64,000 bases of DNA from positions 124,001-188,000 of the forward strand of contig LXYP01000020.1 of the NCBI GenBank assembly GCA_001650955.1. The letters are read 5' to 3'. Both the position numbers and the translations under genes were made by a program. Of this stretch, positions 1-8,561 are shown piece by piece. Positions within the stretch are counted from its first letter, which is position 1. The number at the start of each line of letters is the position of its first letter. Source of the DNA: Sphingomonadales bacterium EhC05 (GTDB lineage Bacteria > Pseudomonadota > Alphaproteobacteria > Sphingomonadales > Sphingomonadaceae). Under the pieces are notes generated by a model. The model saw only the letters and a program-made list of their open reading frames with translations. It searched no databases and was not told the DNA's origin.

Positions 1-741
1 GCCTCGGGCCTCGGCGCAGCAACCGCGCGCCGTCTGGCCGAGCAAGGCGTCAAAGTCGCTCTGTTCGATCTCAACGAAGAAAAAGGCGAGGCGCTCGCCG
101 CTGAGCTTGGCGGCGTGTTTTGCAAGGTCAATGTGACCGACGATGATAGCGTCGATGCCGGTTTCGAAAAAGCCCGGGCGGCCAATGGCCAGGAACGTAT
201 CCTGGTCAATTGCGCAGGTATTGGCAATGCGATCAAGACGGCGAGCCGGTCCAAGGAAGACGGCTCGATCAAACATTTCCCGATGGATGCTTTCAAATTT
301 GTGATTGAAGTCAATCTGATCGGCACGTTCCGTTGCATCGCCAAATCGGCTGCGGGAATGTTGACGCTCGATCCGCTGGAAGATGGTGATCGCGGTGCGA
401 TGGTCAATACCGCTTCGGTCGCGGCTGAAGATGGCCAGATTGGTCAGGCCGCTTATTCCGCTTCCAAGGGCGGCGTGGTTGGCATGACGCTCCCGATTGC
501 ACGGGACTTGTCGCGTGAAGGCATTCGGGTGAACACAATCCTGCCCGGAATTTTCGATACGCCATTGCTCGCCGGCGCACCGCCGCAGGTGCGTGATGCT
601 CTGGGCGCGATGGTTCCTCATCCGCCGCGCCTTGGTGTGCCGGATGAATATGCCAAGCTCGCGCTGTGCATGATCGAAACCGGTTATTTCAACGGCGAAG
701 ATGTCCGGCTTGACGGCGCTATCCGGATGGCACCGCGCTAG
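1..741 (+). CDS. SDR-family dehydrogenase, 3-hydroxyacyl-CoA dehydrogenase type 2-like, 5' end off window
   Basis: The reading frame is open from base 1, so the N-terminus lies outside the window. It is a classical short-chain dehydrogenase: a remnant of the nucleotide-binding TGxxxGxG loop (ASGLGAA) at the very start, NCAG, and the catalytic Tyr-Lys motif YSASK (Tyr codon at 454-456), followed by RVNTILPGIFDTPLL. The closest family I recall is HSD10-type 3-hydroxyacyl-CoA/17-beta-hydroxysteroid NAD-dependent dehydrogenase. That role fits the crotonase immediately downstream and the acyl-CoA dehydrogenases at 6.2-8.5 kb. A terminator hairpin follows the stop codon, so it probably ends its own transcript. 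The exact substrate cannot be read from the sequence. Confidence 0.85.
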   Translation, partial: ASGLGAATARRLAEQGVKVALFDLNEEKGEALAAELGGVFCKVNVTDDDSVDAGFEKARAANGQERILVNCAGIGNAIKTASRSKEDGSIKHFPMDAFKFVIEVNLIGTFRCIAKSAAGMLTLDPLEDGDRGAMVNTASVAAEDGQIGQAAYSASKGGVVGMTLPIARDLSREGIRVNTILPGIFDTPLLAGAPPQVRDALGAMVPHPPRLGVPDEYAKLALCMIETGYFNGEDVRLDGAIRMAPR

Positions 742-753
742 ACAAAGTAAATC

Positions 754-784
754 AGGGGGCTGCGATCAATTCGCGGCCCTTTTT
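754..784 (+). terminator. Rho-independent terminator after the SDR gene
   Basis: Stem GGGCTGCGA / TCGCGGCCC (one T-G wobble) with a TCAAT loop, followed directly by a run of five T. It lies 13 bases after the SDR stop and before the crotonase gene. Confidence 0.75.
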
Positions 785-804
785 GTATCTGATGGAGACG
801 CCCA

Positions 805-1677
805 ATGTCCGATTACACCCAAATCCTTTATGATGTCGCCGACAATATCGCAACGATCACGATCAACCGCCCGGAAAAGATGAACGCTTTCACTGGAACA
901 ATGATCAAGGAAATGACCGACGCTTTTGATCGCATCGATGCGGATGACGACGTGCGAGCAGTGGTGGTGACCGGGGCCGGGGACCGCGCGTTTTGTGCTG
1001 GTGCCGATCTCACTCCGGAAGACGGCAAGAAACCTTTTGCCAGTGAAGATCCGGTCGAAGATTATTCCGATCCGCGCGTCCGCGATGGTGGCGGCCTGCT
1101 GATCCTGCGCATCTATCAATGTCTAAAACCGGTGATCGGGGCGATCAACGGCGTTGCCGTGGGCGTCGGTGCGACCATGTTGTTGCCGATGGACATGCGC
1201 CTCGCCAGTGAAACCGCACGTTTCGGTTTTGTCTTCGCGCGGCGCGGCATTGCACCCGATGGCGCAGCCAGCTGGTTCTTGCCCAATCTGGTTGGCCGCG
1301 CGCAGGCGCTGGAATGGTGTTTGACCGGCCGGGTTTTTGATGCCGAGGAAGCGCTGAAAGGCGGTCTTGTCCGTTCGCTGCACAAGCCCGAAGATTTGCT
1401 GCCCGCAGCTTATGCGCTAGCGCGCGAGATTGTTGACAATACCGCGCCCGTATCGATCGCGGTAACGCGGCAAATGCTCTGGCAACTCCCGGCTGCCGAT
1501 CATCCGATGGAAGCGCATAAAGTGGATAGCAGGATCATCTATCGTCGCGCCAAATCCGCCGACGCCAAAGAGGGTATTGCAAGCTTTCTCGAGAAGCGCA
1601 GCCCGAGCTATCCGGATAAAGTGTCGACTGATCTGCCAGACAGCTTCCCTTGGTGGGAGGAACCTGTTTATAAGTGA
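805..1677 (+). CDS. Enoyl-CoA hydratase/isomerase (crotonase) family protein
   Basis: This 290-aa protein has the crotonase fold. An N-terminal segment ITINRPEKMNAF is followed by the oxyanion-hole segment FCAGADL (about residue 70) and the second oxyanion segment AINGVAVGVGATM (about 113-125). It would hydrate or isomerise an enoyl-CoA in a beta-oxidation-like route. The catalytic-loop region reads RRGIAPDGAASWFLPN. In the related subfamily I recall, a Glu precedes the AASSWF stretch; here Asp is in that place, and the classical enoyl-CoA hydratase Glu144 position is not Glu. Substrate and exact reaction are therefore uncertain. A GGAG ribosome site sits 8 bases before the ATG. A TetR gene follows after a short gap. 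Confidence 0.88.
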   Translation: MSDYTQILYDVADNIATITINRPEKMNAFTGTMIKEMTDAFDRIDADDDVRAVVVTGAGDRAFCAGADLTPEDGKKPFASEDPVEDYSDPRVRDGGGLLILRIYQCLKPVIGAINGVAVGVGATMLLPMDMRLASETARFGFVFARRGIAPDGAASWFLPNLVGRAQALEWCLTGRVFDAEEALKGGLVRSLHKPEDLLPAAYALAREIVDNTAPVSIAVTRQMLWQLPAADHPMEAHKVDSRIIYRRAKSADAKEGIASFLEKRSPSYPDKVSTDLPDSFPWWEEPVYK

Positions 1678-1712
1678 CGAAAATGTGACGTCGGGCTTAT
1701 GGGGGAAGACAA

Positions 1713-2345
1713 ATGAGCGTCGAAAAGCTGGTACCAAAAGAGAATGAAGCAGGCGCGCGCGATAAGTTGATCGAAAATGCCAGCCTGATCATGCGAGAAG
1801 GCGATACGATCGACATTTCGTTCAGCGAGCTGTCGGTGCGATCTGGTCTCAACAGCGCATTGGTCAAATATTATTTCGGCAACAAGGATGGCTTGCTGGA
1901 AGCCATACTTGAGCGGGATATGGACAATATCCTCGAACAGGTGGGCTTGCTGATTCGCAAAGACATGCCGCCGGAAGACAAGCTCCGCCATCATATTGGT
2001 GCGGTGATCGATACCTATTATGAGTTTCCCTATCTCAACCGGTTGACCATGCGGCTGATCCGCGATTTGCCGCCGGAGGGCGCGCGCAATATTGCGGACA
2101 AATATCTCAAGCCATTGTCCGAGGCCTATAATATCTTTGTCGGCGAAGGCATAAAATCGGGCGTGTTTCGCGATATGGACGCAGACTTATTCTACTCTGC
2201 AGTCACCGGGGCGGCGGACCGGTTTTTCACTGGCAAACTCGTATGGAAATATTGCTATGGTCGCGATGATTTCGATGAAAAAATCCGTGATCGCTATCGC
2301 GAACAGACGGTCGATCTGATCATGGCCGGCATATTGAAAAGATAA
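1713..2345 (+). CDS. TetR/AcrR-family transcriptional regulator
   Basis: This is a 210-aa regulator with a TetR DNA-binding domain at about residues 15-60; its recognition helix region reads NSALVKYYFGNKDGLLEAIL. The C-terminal half is an all-helical ligand-binding domain typical of the family. A strong GGGGGAAG ribosome site precedes the ATG. It sits between the crotonase gene and an MBL-fold hydrolase gene and is a natural candidate to control the surrounding acyl-CoA genes. Regulators of this class usually respond to an acyl-CoA or a related catabolic intermediate. No obvious palindrome is visible immediately upstream of it. Confidence 0.88.
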   Translation: MSVEKLVPKENEAGARDKLIENASLIMREGDTIDISFSELSVRSGLNSALVKYYFGNKDGLLEAILERDMDNILEQVGLLIRKDMPPEDKLRHHIGAVIDTYYEFPYLNRLTMRLIRDLPPEGARNIADKYLKPLSEAYNIFVGEGIKSGVFRDMDADLFYSAVTGAADRFFTGKLVWKYCYGRDDFDEKIRDRYREQTVDLIMAGILKR

Positions 2346-2368
2346 TCTATCGGAGGCAAGACGAGCTT

Positions 2369-3352
2369 ATGAAAAAGACGATTGGAAGTTTGGCGCTGGC
2401 AACAGCAATGGTGATCAGCCAGCCAGCTCTTGCCCATGGTGAGCAAACCGCAAAACCGGCCGCACATGGTCCTGTGATGAGCGCGGAGCAACTCTATCAA
2501 GCTTTCGGTTGGGATTTCGAAAAGGCCGAAATCACGACCCAGAAAATCGCCGATGGTTTTTATGTGCTGTTCGGCCTTGGCGGCAATATTGCTGTCTCTG
2601 TCGGTGAAGATGGTACATTGATCGTCGATGACCAGTTTCCGCAACTGATGCCCAAGATCAAGGCTGCTCTGAAGGAGATTGGCAGCGAGAAAGTTGATTT
2701 CGTGATCAACACCCACTGGCATTTTGACCATGCTGATGGAAATCTGGCACTCGGAAAGCAAGGCAGCTGGATCGTTTCCCAATCCAACAGCCGCGCAAAA
2801 ATGCTCGGCGACCATATCATCAATTTCGGGCCCTTTGCGACGGAGCAGAAAGCCTATCCGAAGCACGCCCTGTCCGACATCACCTTTGATGACACGATGC
2901 AGTTCCACATCAATGACCAGAAGATTGAATTGCTCCATGTCGGCCCGGCACATACCACTGGAGATACGGCGGTCATATTTCGCGGTGTCAACGCCGTGCA
3001 TCTTGGCGATGTGTTCAACAATAGTGGCTATCCGTTCATCGATGCCGACAATGGTGGTGATATCGCCGGGATGATTGCTTTCTGTCAGGCAGTCCATGAC
3101 GCGATTGACGAGGATACGATTGTCGTTCCGGGCCATGGCCCCGTCACAGACCGCGCAAAACTTGCCCGTTATATCGAGGTGCTGACAATCATTCAGGGCC
3201 GTGTGCAGGCTTTGATTGACGAGGGCAAGTCGCTCGAGCAAATCATGGCGGCCAAACCGACGGCGGAATTCGATACCGAGTTTCAGGCCAATGCGATGAT
3301 GCTGCCGAGTTTCCTCAGCCGGGTTTATGTGAGTTTGACGCGCGCAAAATAA
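2369..3352 (+). CDS. Exported metallo-beta-lactamase-fold hydrolase
   Basis: This 327-aa protein begins with a Sec signal peptide (Lys-Lys, hydrophobic stretch, cleavage near ...QPALA|HG), so it is predicted periplasmic. The MBL zinc site is complete: NTHWHFDHADGN (HxHxDH), then GPAHTTGDTAV, HLGDVF and VVPGHGP. The family covers many hydrolases (lactones, thioesters, quorum-type lactones, glyoxalase II-like), and sequence alone does not separate them. It starts 24 bases after the TetR stop with an AGGC-type ribosome site and may be co-transcribed with it. Confidence 0.88.
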   Translation: MKKTIGSLALATAMVISQPALAHGEQTAKPAAHGPVMSAEQLYQAFGWDFEKAEITTQKIADGFYVLFGLGGNIAVSVGEDGTLIVDDQFPQLMPKIKAALKEIGSEKVDFVINTHWHFDHADGNLALGKQGSWIVSQSNSRAKMLGDHIINFGPFATEQKAYPKHALSDITFDDTMQFHINDQKIELLHVGPAHTTGDTAVIFRGVNAVHLGDVFNNSGYPFIDADNGGDIAGMIAFCQAVHDAIDEDTIVVPGHGPVTDRAKLARYIEVLTIIQGRVQALIDEGKSLEQIMAAKPTAEFDTEFQANAMMLPSFLSRVYVSLTRAK

Positions 3353-3380
3353 CGCTCTTCAGCCTCTGATAGCATGACGG

Positions 3381-3941
3381 TCAAAGACCAAACTCTTTGC
3401 GAATAATCTCGGCACAAGTCTTCGGATCATGATCGGACGTCTCAATCTTGAGATCATAGGCGATGCCCTTGTGAACTTTGTCATATTGCCAGCGGGCAAG
3501 GCCAATCATCCGATCTTTGCGATCTCTCTCTCGCTGTTCGAGAACTTCCAGCGGTGCGAACAGACCGATAAATTTGACGTCAAAACCGCCTAGCACGTCC
3601 TGATAGTCTCGCTGATCGGCAACAGACATCATCATATCGTCAACAATCAGATTATTGCCCGCTGTCGCCATTGCCGCGATGGCGCGCCGCATGCCTCGCC
3701 AGACCTGATCCAGCGCCGGCCCCATTTCCAGGGAAACGATAGGGCTGCCTGCACCCTTCTCTGTTTTGAAGGTGATTCCCTCGGGATGACCGATCCATCG
3801 ACCGGGCATCATCTCAAGGAAACTGTCACCCTGGACGTGCAGGAAGGGCTCGTTTGCGATGGATTGCAACGCTTTGGCGGTGGAGCTTTTTCCGACGCTG
3901 CCAATACCATTGAGAATGATGATTCTAGTTTTTTCGGTCAT
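3381..3941 (-). CDS. Chloramphenicol phosphotransferase-like P-loop kinase
   Basis: This 186-aa protein has a Walker A motif near the N-terminus (NGIGSVGKSSTAKAL), then QGDSFLEMMPGRW, which matches the region carrying the catalytic Asp in chloramphenicol 3'-O-phosphotransferase. LIVDDMMMS and the ...YDLKIET segment near the C-terminus also match that family's layout. Many chromosomal homologues have unknown small-molecule substrates, and the sequence does not show that this one modifies an antibiotic. It lies convergent to the MBL gene and next to the YghU-like GST. Confidence 0.75.
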   Translation of the reverse strand: MTEKTRIIILNGIGSVGKSSTAKALQSIANEPFLHVQGDSFLEMMPGRWIGHPEGITFKTEKGAGSPIVSLEMGPALDQVWRGMRRAIAAMATAGNNLIVDDMMMSVADQRDYQDVLGGFDVKFIGLFAPLEVLEQRERDRKDRMIGLARWQYDKVHKGIAYDLKIETSDHDPKTCAEIIRKEFGL

Positions 3942-3967
3942 CTCAATGGCTGTCTCATTGCGCTGGG

Positions 3968-4858
3968 TTACTCCGCCGCTTCGCTTTCCGGTTCTAGCTT
4001 GTCCTGCGTACGCAGTTCGAAATCGCTGCTATCGTGGCGGTTGCGCAGCTGGCCTTCAAGTTCACCCCAGGCGCGGTTGACCATTTTGCCGCGTTCGACA
4101 GCCGGGCGTTTGGCGATCATATCGGTCCAGCGGTTCATATGTTTGTAGGAGGCGGTGTCGAGAAATTCAGCCGCCTCATAGACGACATTTTTGACCAGCG
4201 CGCCATACCAGGGCCAGATCGCGATATCGGCGATGCTATATTCGTCGCCGGCCATATATTCATTATCCGCAAGATGGCGGTCGAGCACGTCGAGCTGGCG
4301 CTTGACCTCCATTGCAAAGCGGTCGATGCAATATTCGATCTTCACCGGCGCATAAGCATAGAAATGGCCAAAGCCGCCGCCAAGATAGGGCGCGCTGCCC
4401 ATCTGCCAAAACAGCCAGTTGAGCGCTTCGGTGCGCTTATTGTGATCGCTGGGGAGGAATTCGCCAAATTTTTCGGCGAGATAAAGGAGCATCGAGCCGG
4501 ATTCGAACAGCCGCGTCGGCGTTTCGGTGCTGTGATCCATCAGTGCCGGGATTTTGCTGTTCGGGTTGATGTCGACAAAACCGCTGCCAAATTGATCGCC
4601 GTCGCCGATATTGATCAGATAGGCATCATATTCCGCGCCTTCATGGCCGAGCGCGAGCAGCTCTTCGAGCATGATCGTGACCTTGACGCCATTGGGCGTG
4701 GCCATCGAATAGAGTTGCAGCGGATGTTTGCCGACCGGCAGTTCGACTTCCTTGGTCGGACCGGCAATCGGGCGGTTGATATTGGCAAAGCGCCCGCCAT
4801 TTTCCTTGTCCCATTTCCAGACTGTCGGCGGGCTATATTCGGGCAGATCGGTGGTCAT
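3968..4858 (-). CDS. yghU: YghU-type glutathione S-transferase (disulfide-bond oxidoreductase)
   Basis: This 296-aa protein matches Escherichia coli YghU from near the N-terminus (VWKWDKENGGRFANINRP, then LPVGKHPLQLYS and TPNGVKVTIMLEELLALG) to the C-terminus (RPAVERGKMVNR, then HDSSDF). YghU is a nu-class GST with disulfide-bond reductase activity that binds two glutathione molecules and lacks the usual catalytic Tyr/Ser. The thioredoxin-like domain occupies about residues 45-135 and the helical domain the rest. The role is cytosolic thiol redox homeostasis. Sequence matching is strong over the full length, with a short extra C-terminal tail rich in Glu. Confidence 0.92.
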   Translation of the reverse strand: MTTDLPEYSPPTVWKWDKENGGRFANINRPIAGPTKEVELPVGKHPLQLYSMATPNGVKVTIMLEELLALGHEGAEYDAYLINIGDGDQFGSGFVDINPNSKIPALMDHSTETPTRLFESGSMLLYLAEKFGEFLPSDHNKRTEALNWLFWQMGSAPYLGGGFGHFYAYAPVKIEYCIDRFAMEVKRQLDVLDRHLADNEYMAGDEYSIADIAIWPWYGALVKNVVYEAAEFLDTASYKHMNRWTDMIAKRPAVERGKMVNRAWGELEGQLRNRHDSSDFELRTQDKLEPESEAAE

Positions 4859-4960
4859 CGGAAGTTTCCTTATCTTTGCGTTGCGTCATAGGTAACAGTT
4901 GCAACTGTTCCGATCACGAAAGTTTTTCTGCGCCCGCCCAAACCCAATTTATGAGCGCCG

Positions 4961-5275
4961 CTAGTTTCTCGGCGGAAGACTATGCACCATGGTCAGGAAG
5001 TTCAATGTCGTTCCGGCGCGCCGATGTTCGGACAAGCTCTGATAATCGGGGTCATTATACCAGGAGGTTGCTGCATCTTCAGTTGGAAATTTGAATATCA
5101 CGACCCGGCCCTGAGGCGGCGCCGTGCCTTCGAATGTCACGCTGCTGTCGTCGAAGGTGATGAACTCGCCACCGTGCTTTTTGAGGATCGGGAAGAAGCC
5201 CTTCTCATATTCGCGATATTTGGCGGCATCCTGAACGGTGAAATTGGCGATGATATGGACGGGTTGGTCGGACAT
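4961..5275 (-). CDS. DUF1330 family protein
   Basis: This is a 104-aa ferredoxin-like (dimeric alpha/beta barrel) protein: HIIANFTVQDAAKYREYEKG near the start, a central GGEFITFDD segment and VIFKFPTEDAATSWYNDPDYQ. That is the standard DUF1330 layout. Biochemical function is unknown for the family. It lies just downstream of the MOSC-domain gene, with 37 bases between them on the same strand, and is probably co-transcribed with it. Confidence 0.85.
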   Translation of the reverse strand: MSDQPVHIIANFTVQDAAKYREYEKGFFPILKKHGGEFITFDDSSVTFEGTAPPQGRVVIFKFPTEDAATSWYNDPDYQSLSEHRRAGTTLNFLTMVHSLPPRN

Positions 5276-5312
5276 TTCGGATTCCTTTTTGGCTTATGGC
5301 CTCATTTTCGAG

Positions 5313-6152
5313 TTAAGTGGTGGCCCGTCTGACTTCGTCACCGACGCTGATTTTCCCGGGAGTCACGACTGCGGCATAGGCACCCAGGCAGGGCAGTTCT
5401 CCCATATCCATAATCTCAACTTTGTTGAGCTTACCGATATCATTGGTCAATGTGGGACGGATTGCCAGTCCCGGTTGTGGCAAGGTGGGAACGGCACAGC
5501 GGGGAGAAGCGGTAATCACGGCGATGACCAAGTCCGGACCAATGGCGAGTTGCTGCCCCGCCCAGCTGTTTTCCTGAAAAGCCGTGCCATCTGGTGTTGC
5601 CACAACCAAATTCGGCCGATAGCGACGGAGATCGGCGGCATCCTCACCCAGCGTCGCCGCGAGATGTTCGAGACTGGCACTGCTGATCAGATGAAGTGCG
5701 GCGAAATCAAAAAAACCACCGCCCGGCGTGCCCTGGGCGGCAGCCATGGTTTCAAAGCGGGTTTCTTTTTCGATACCTTCCTGCGCAACGTCATCCGGAT
5801 CGGACCGGTCGAGTTCCGTCGCCTCAGAAAAATCGGATATCAGTTCGACCGGGCGGCCCAATAATGCCGACATGCCTTTATCAATATCTTTCCCCGAAAG
5901 CCGGGTTCCGTCAGGCAGTGTGACCGATATCTCGCCATCAGCTGCGACACATCCGCTGCACAATATGATGTCACGCCAGCGATGCGGCAATTTGGAAGAT
6001 GCAATTTTCCCGGTCTCAATATCCTTGAGCGCGAAGGATCGATCACCGGTCAATCCACGCGAAGTGACATCGACGTCTTTAGCCGATGCGCCTTGCATCG
6101 ACTTGACCGGATAACGCATCAGCGTTTCCACAGTTCCAATCAGCGCGCTCAT
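5313..6152 (-). CDS. MOSC domain-containing protein
   Basis: This 279-aa protein has an N-terminal MOSC beta-barrel segment (VETLMRYPVKSMQG, then GLTGDRSFAL) and a C-terminal MOSC domain (about residues 125-275). MOSC proteins bind the molybdenum cofactor and transfer or use sulfur. The stand-alone YcbX/YiiM-like members reduce N-hydroxylated substrates. A Cys suited to Moco ligation is present in SPRCAVPTLPQPG (about residue 223), in the expected C-terminal part. Substrate unknown. Confidence 0.85.
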   Translation of the reverse strand: MSALIGTVETLMRYPVKSMQGASAKDVDVTSRGLTGDRSFALKDIETGKIASSKLPHRWRDIILCSGCVAADGEISVTLPDGTRLSGKDIDKGMSALLGRPVELISDFSEATELDRSDPDDVAQEGIEKETRFETMAAAQGTPGGGFFDFAALHLISSASLEHLAATLGEDAADLRRYRPNLVVATPDGTAFQENSWAGQQLAIGPDLVIAVITASPRCAVPTLPQPGLAIRPTLTNDIGKLNKVEIMDMGELPCLGAYAAVVTPGKISVGDEVRRATT

Positions 6153-6207
6153 CGATCAGAAAGCCGGTGCGTGAAAAAAACTGTGGTGTCAGCGGTCAAC
6201 ATTGCTC

Positions 6208-7404
6208 CTAGTTCATCTCCGCAAAGGTCTTGTCTTTGTCGACCCGGACATCCTGCGGCAGGCCAAGCACCCGTTCGGCGATGATATTTTTGAGAATTTC
6301 ATCAGTGCCGCCAGCGATCCGCAGTCCCGGGGCCCACATGAAGCTCTCCTGGAAAATTGCATTGGCAGGCGCTTCGTCCTTGTCCATGATCAGACCATAA
6401 TGATCCTGCATTTCGATCGCGCTGTTGCAGATATCCTGCAGATGATTGGCGTTGATAATCTTGCCGATCGAATTTTCCGGTCCGGGCGTTTCGCCGCGTG
6501 ACAGAGCGGTCTGGGTCCGGAATTTGGTCAGCTTATAGCCCTGTGCTGCAACATACCAGTCGGCCAGCTTTTCGCGAAATGCCTGATCGGAAATCGTCCC
6601 GGCAGAACGCGCATAGTCCATGATTTCCTTCCAGTCGGGACCCGGAGAGCCACCGACGGCAAGCCGTTCGTTCATCAGCGTCACCAAGGCAACTTTCCAG
6701 CCCATGCCGGGATCGCCCAGCCGGTCGGCGTCCGGGATGCGGACATCGGTGAAATAGACTTCGTTAAATTCCTTGCCGCCCGAGGCCTGATGAATCGGGC
6801 GCACTTCGACGCCTTGCTGTTTCATGTCGACAATGAACATCGTCAGGCCCTTATGCTTGGGCACATTGGGATCGGTGCGGACGAGCAAGAGGCCATAGTC
6901 GGAATAATGGGCGCCGGAGGTCCAGACTTTCTGGCCGTTGATGACCCAGTCATCGCCATCTTTGACCGCTTTGGTTTTGAGACCCGCGACATCGGAGCCA
7001 GCCGCAGGTTCGGAGAATAATTGGCACCAGACTTCTTCGCCCATCAGCGCTTTTTGAACATAGCGCTGCTTATGCGCATCGCTGCCAAATGCGATCACGG
7101 TCGGGATGCACATGCCCAGTCCAATCGCGAAGGGGCCGGTTGGCGCATCAAATTTACCTTCTTCCTGACCCCAGATGACTTGCTGCATCACGGTGCCGCC
7201 ACGGCCGCCCATTTCCTTGGGCCAGGTGATTTGCGCGAAACCACCTTCCGCTTTGATCTTCTGCCAGGATTTGGCCCGGGCGAGAAAATCGTCGCGTCCA
7301 CCAGCACGCAGGGCGCCCGGTGTTTTCGGCTCGAGATGCTGAGAAAGGAATGCATGCGCCTCGGCACGAAATTCTGCTTCTTCGGGTGTGTCGTTGAAAT
7401 CCAT
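6208..7404 (-). CDS. Acyl-CoA dehydrogenase, large subunit of a probable pair
   Basis: This is a 398-aa FAD-dependent acyl-CoA dehydrogenase. Visible features are WPKEMGGRGGT, the flavin-binding region CQLFSEPAAGSDVAGL (about 130-148), VINGQKVWTSGAHY and the C-terminal RIAGGTDEILKNIIAERVLGLP. It lies directly downstream of a second, 370-aa acyl-CoA dehydrogenase, with 13 bases between them. Adjacent long and short acyl-CoA dehydrogenases of this type form alpha2beta2 enzymes in actinobacterial steroid side-chain degradation (the ChsE type), so a heteromeric enzyme acting on a bulky branched acyl-CoA is the best inference. Confidence 0.9.
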   Translation of the reverse strand: MDFNDTPEEAEFRAEAHAFLSQHLEPKTPGALRAGGRDDFLARAKSWQKIKAEGGFAQITWPKEMGGRGGTVMQQVIWGQEEGKFDAPTGPFAIGLGMCIPTVIAFGSDAHKQRYVQKALMGEEVWCQLFSEPAAGSDVAGLKTKAVKDGDDWVINGQKVWTSGAHYSDYGLLLVRTDPNVPKHKGLTMFIVDMKQQGVEVRPIHQASGGKEFNEVYFTDVRIPDADRLGDPGMGWKVALVTLMNERLAVGGSPGPDWKEIMDYARSAGTISDQAFREKLADWYVAAQGYKLTKFRTQTALSRGETPGPENSIGKIINANHLQDICNSAIEMQDHYGLIMDKDEAPANAIFQESFMWAPGLRIAGGTDEILKNIIAERVLGLPQDVRVDKDKTFAEMN

Positions 7405-7417
7405 GTTCTATTCCTTC

Positions 7418-8530
7418 TCAATCATTCTTGGCTTCGAGCGCGCTGACCAGTTTCTCTTTCCAAACCGCTGGGCTGCCCGCTTGCACGGCAAGCAATTTGG
7501 CGCGGCGGTAGAAGAGGTGACAGTCCACCTCCCAGGTGAAGCCCATGCCGCCATGCGTCTGGATATTTTCTTTCGATGCAAACCAGAAGGCTTCGGATGC
7601 TGCGACCCGCGCGGCGGCGGCCGCTTCGGGCAATTCTGCTGCATTGCTGGATAGCGCCCATGCGCCATAATAGGCGTTGGAACGAGCGACTTCGTTCTTC
7701 ACATACATGTCAGCGAGCTTATGTTTGATCGCCTGATTGCCGCCAATCGCACGGCCGAAGGCCACCCGCTCCTTGGCATAGGCATTGGCCATTTCGAGAC
7801 AGCGCGACGCGCCGCCCAATTGTTCAAAGGCGATCAGCACCGCTGCGCGATCATTGATCTGGTCAAGCAAGGACATGCCGTTGCCCGCTTCGCCGAGCAG
7901 CTCTGCCGCAGCGCCGTCAAAGCTGATCGTCGCATGGCTGCGCGTCGGCTCCAGGGTCTTGATTGACTGGCGCGATACGCCGTCCTGATCGAGATCGACG
8001 ATCACCAGGCTTTCGCCGCTGCCATCTTTGACCAGCGCGACGGCGTGGGTCGCCACATCACCATCGGTGACTGGGATTTTCTTGCCGGTAACTGCGCCGT
8101 TGGCGAACCGTGTCGCAATGCTACCCGGCTTGATTTCTCCCGGACCTTCGCTGACCGCGATGCAACCGATCAGACTGCCATCGGCAATCTTGGGAAGCAG
8201 GGTTGATTTCTGTTCTTCGCTGCCCGCCAATTTCAGAGCTTCGGCGAAGAAAAAGGCGGAAGAGCCGAATGGCACTGGCGCCAGAGCCCGGCCCAATTCC
8301 TCTGCAATAACGCATAGTTCCAACATACCCAGGCCCAGTCCGCCATATTCTTCCGGAATGGCCGCGCCCAGCCAGCCCATTTCGACAATCTGTTTCCACA
8401 CATTTTCATTGTGGCTCTTGCTATCATCATCGAGCACTTCGCGGACATGTGCGGTGGTGCATTGGGCTTCCAGAAATTTACGCGCTTCATCGCGGAGAAA
8501 TTTCTGGTCGTCAGAGAAATCAAAATTCAT
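7418..8530 (-). CDS. Acyl-CoA dehydrogenase, short subunit of a probable pair
   Basis: This is a 370-aa acyl-CoA dehydrogenase. The N-terminal helical domain ends near PEEYGGLGLG. The mid beta domain is unusual (CIAVSEGPGEIKPG in place of the usual xEPxAGSD flavin loop), and the C-terminal helical domain has QTHGGMGFTWEVDCHLFYRRAK. Departure from the consensus flavin-binding loop is common in the non-classical subunit of alpha2beta2 acyl-CoA dehydrogenases. It is the middle gene of a tightly packed run: CoA-transferase, this gene, then the 398-aa partner. Confidence 0.88.
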   Translation of the reverse strand: MNFDFSDDQKFLRDEARKFLEAQCTTAHVREVLDDDSKSHNENVWKQIVEMGWLGAAIPEEYGGLGLGMLELCVIAEELGRALAPVPFGSSAFFFAEALKLAGSEEQKSTLLPKIADGSLIGCIAVSEGPGEIKPGSIATRFANGAVTGKKIPVTDGDVATHAVALVKDGSGESLVIVDLDQDGVSRQSIKTLEPTRSHATISFDGAAAELLGEAGNGMSLLDQINDRAAVLIAFEQLGGASRCLEMANAYAKERVAFGRAIGGNQAIKHKLADMYVKNEVARSNAYYGAWALSSNAAELPEAAAAARVAASEAFWFASKENIQTHGGMGFTWEVDCHLFYRRAKLLAVQAGSPAVWKEKLVSALEAKND

Positions 8531-8561
8531 CGGGCGGTTCCTGTCCTGCTATTTATCTTTT

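Noticed and set aside
2294-3241. 315-codon frame on the minus strand opposite the MBL gene
   Set aside because: It lies wholly antisense to a protein with a clear signal peptide and metal site and has no recognisable sequence.
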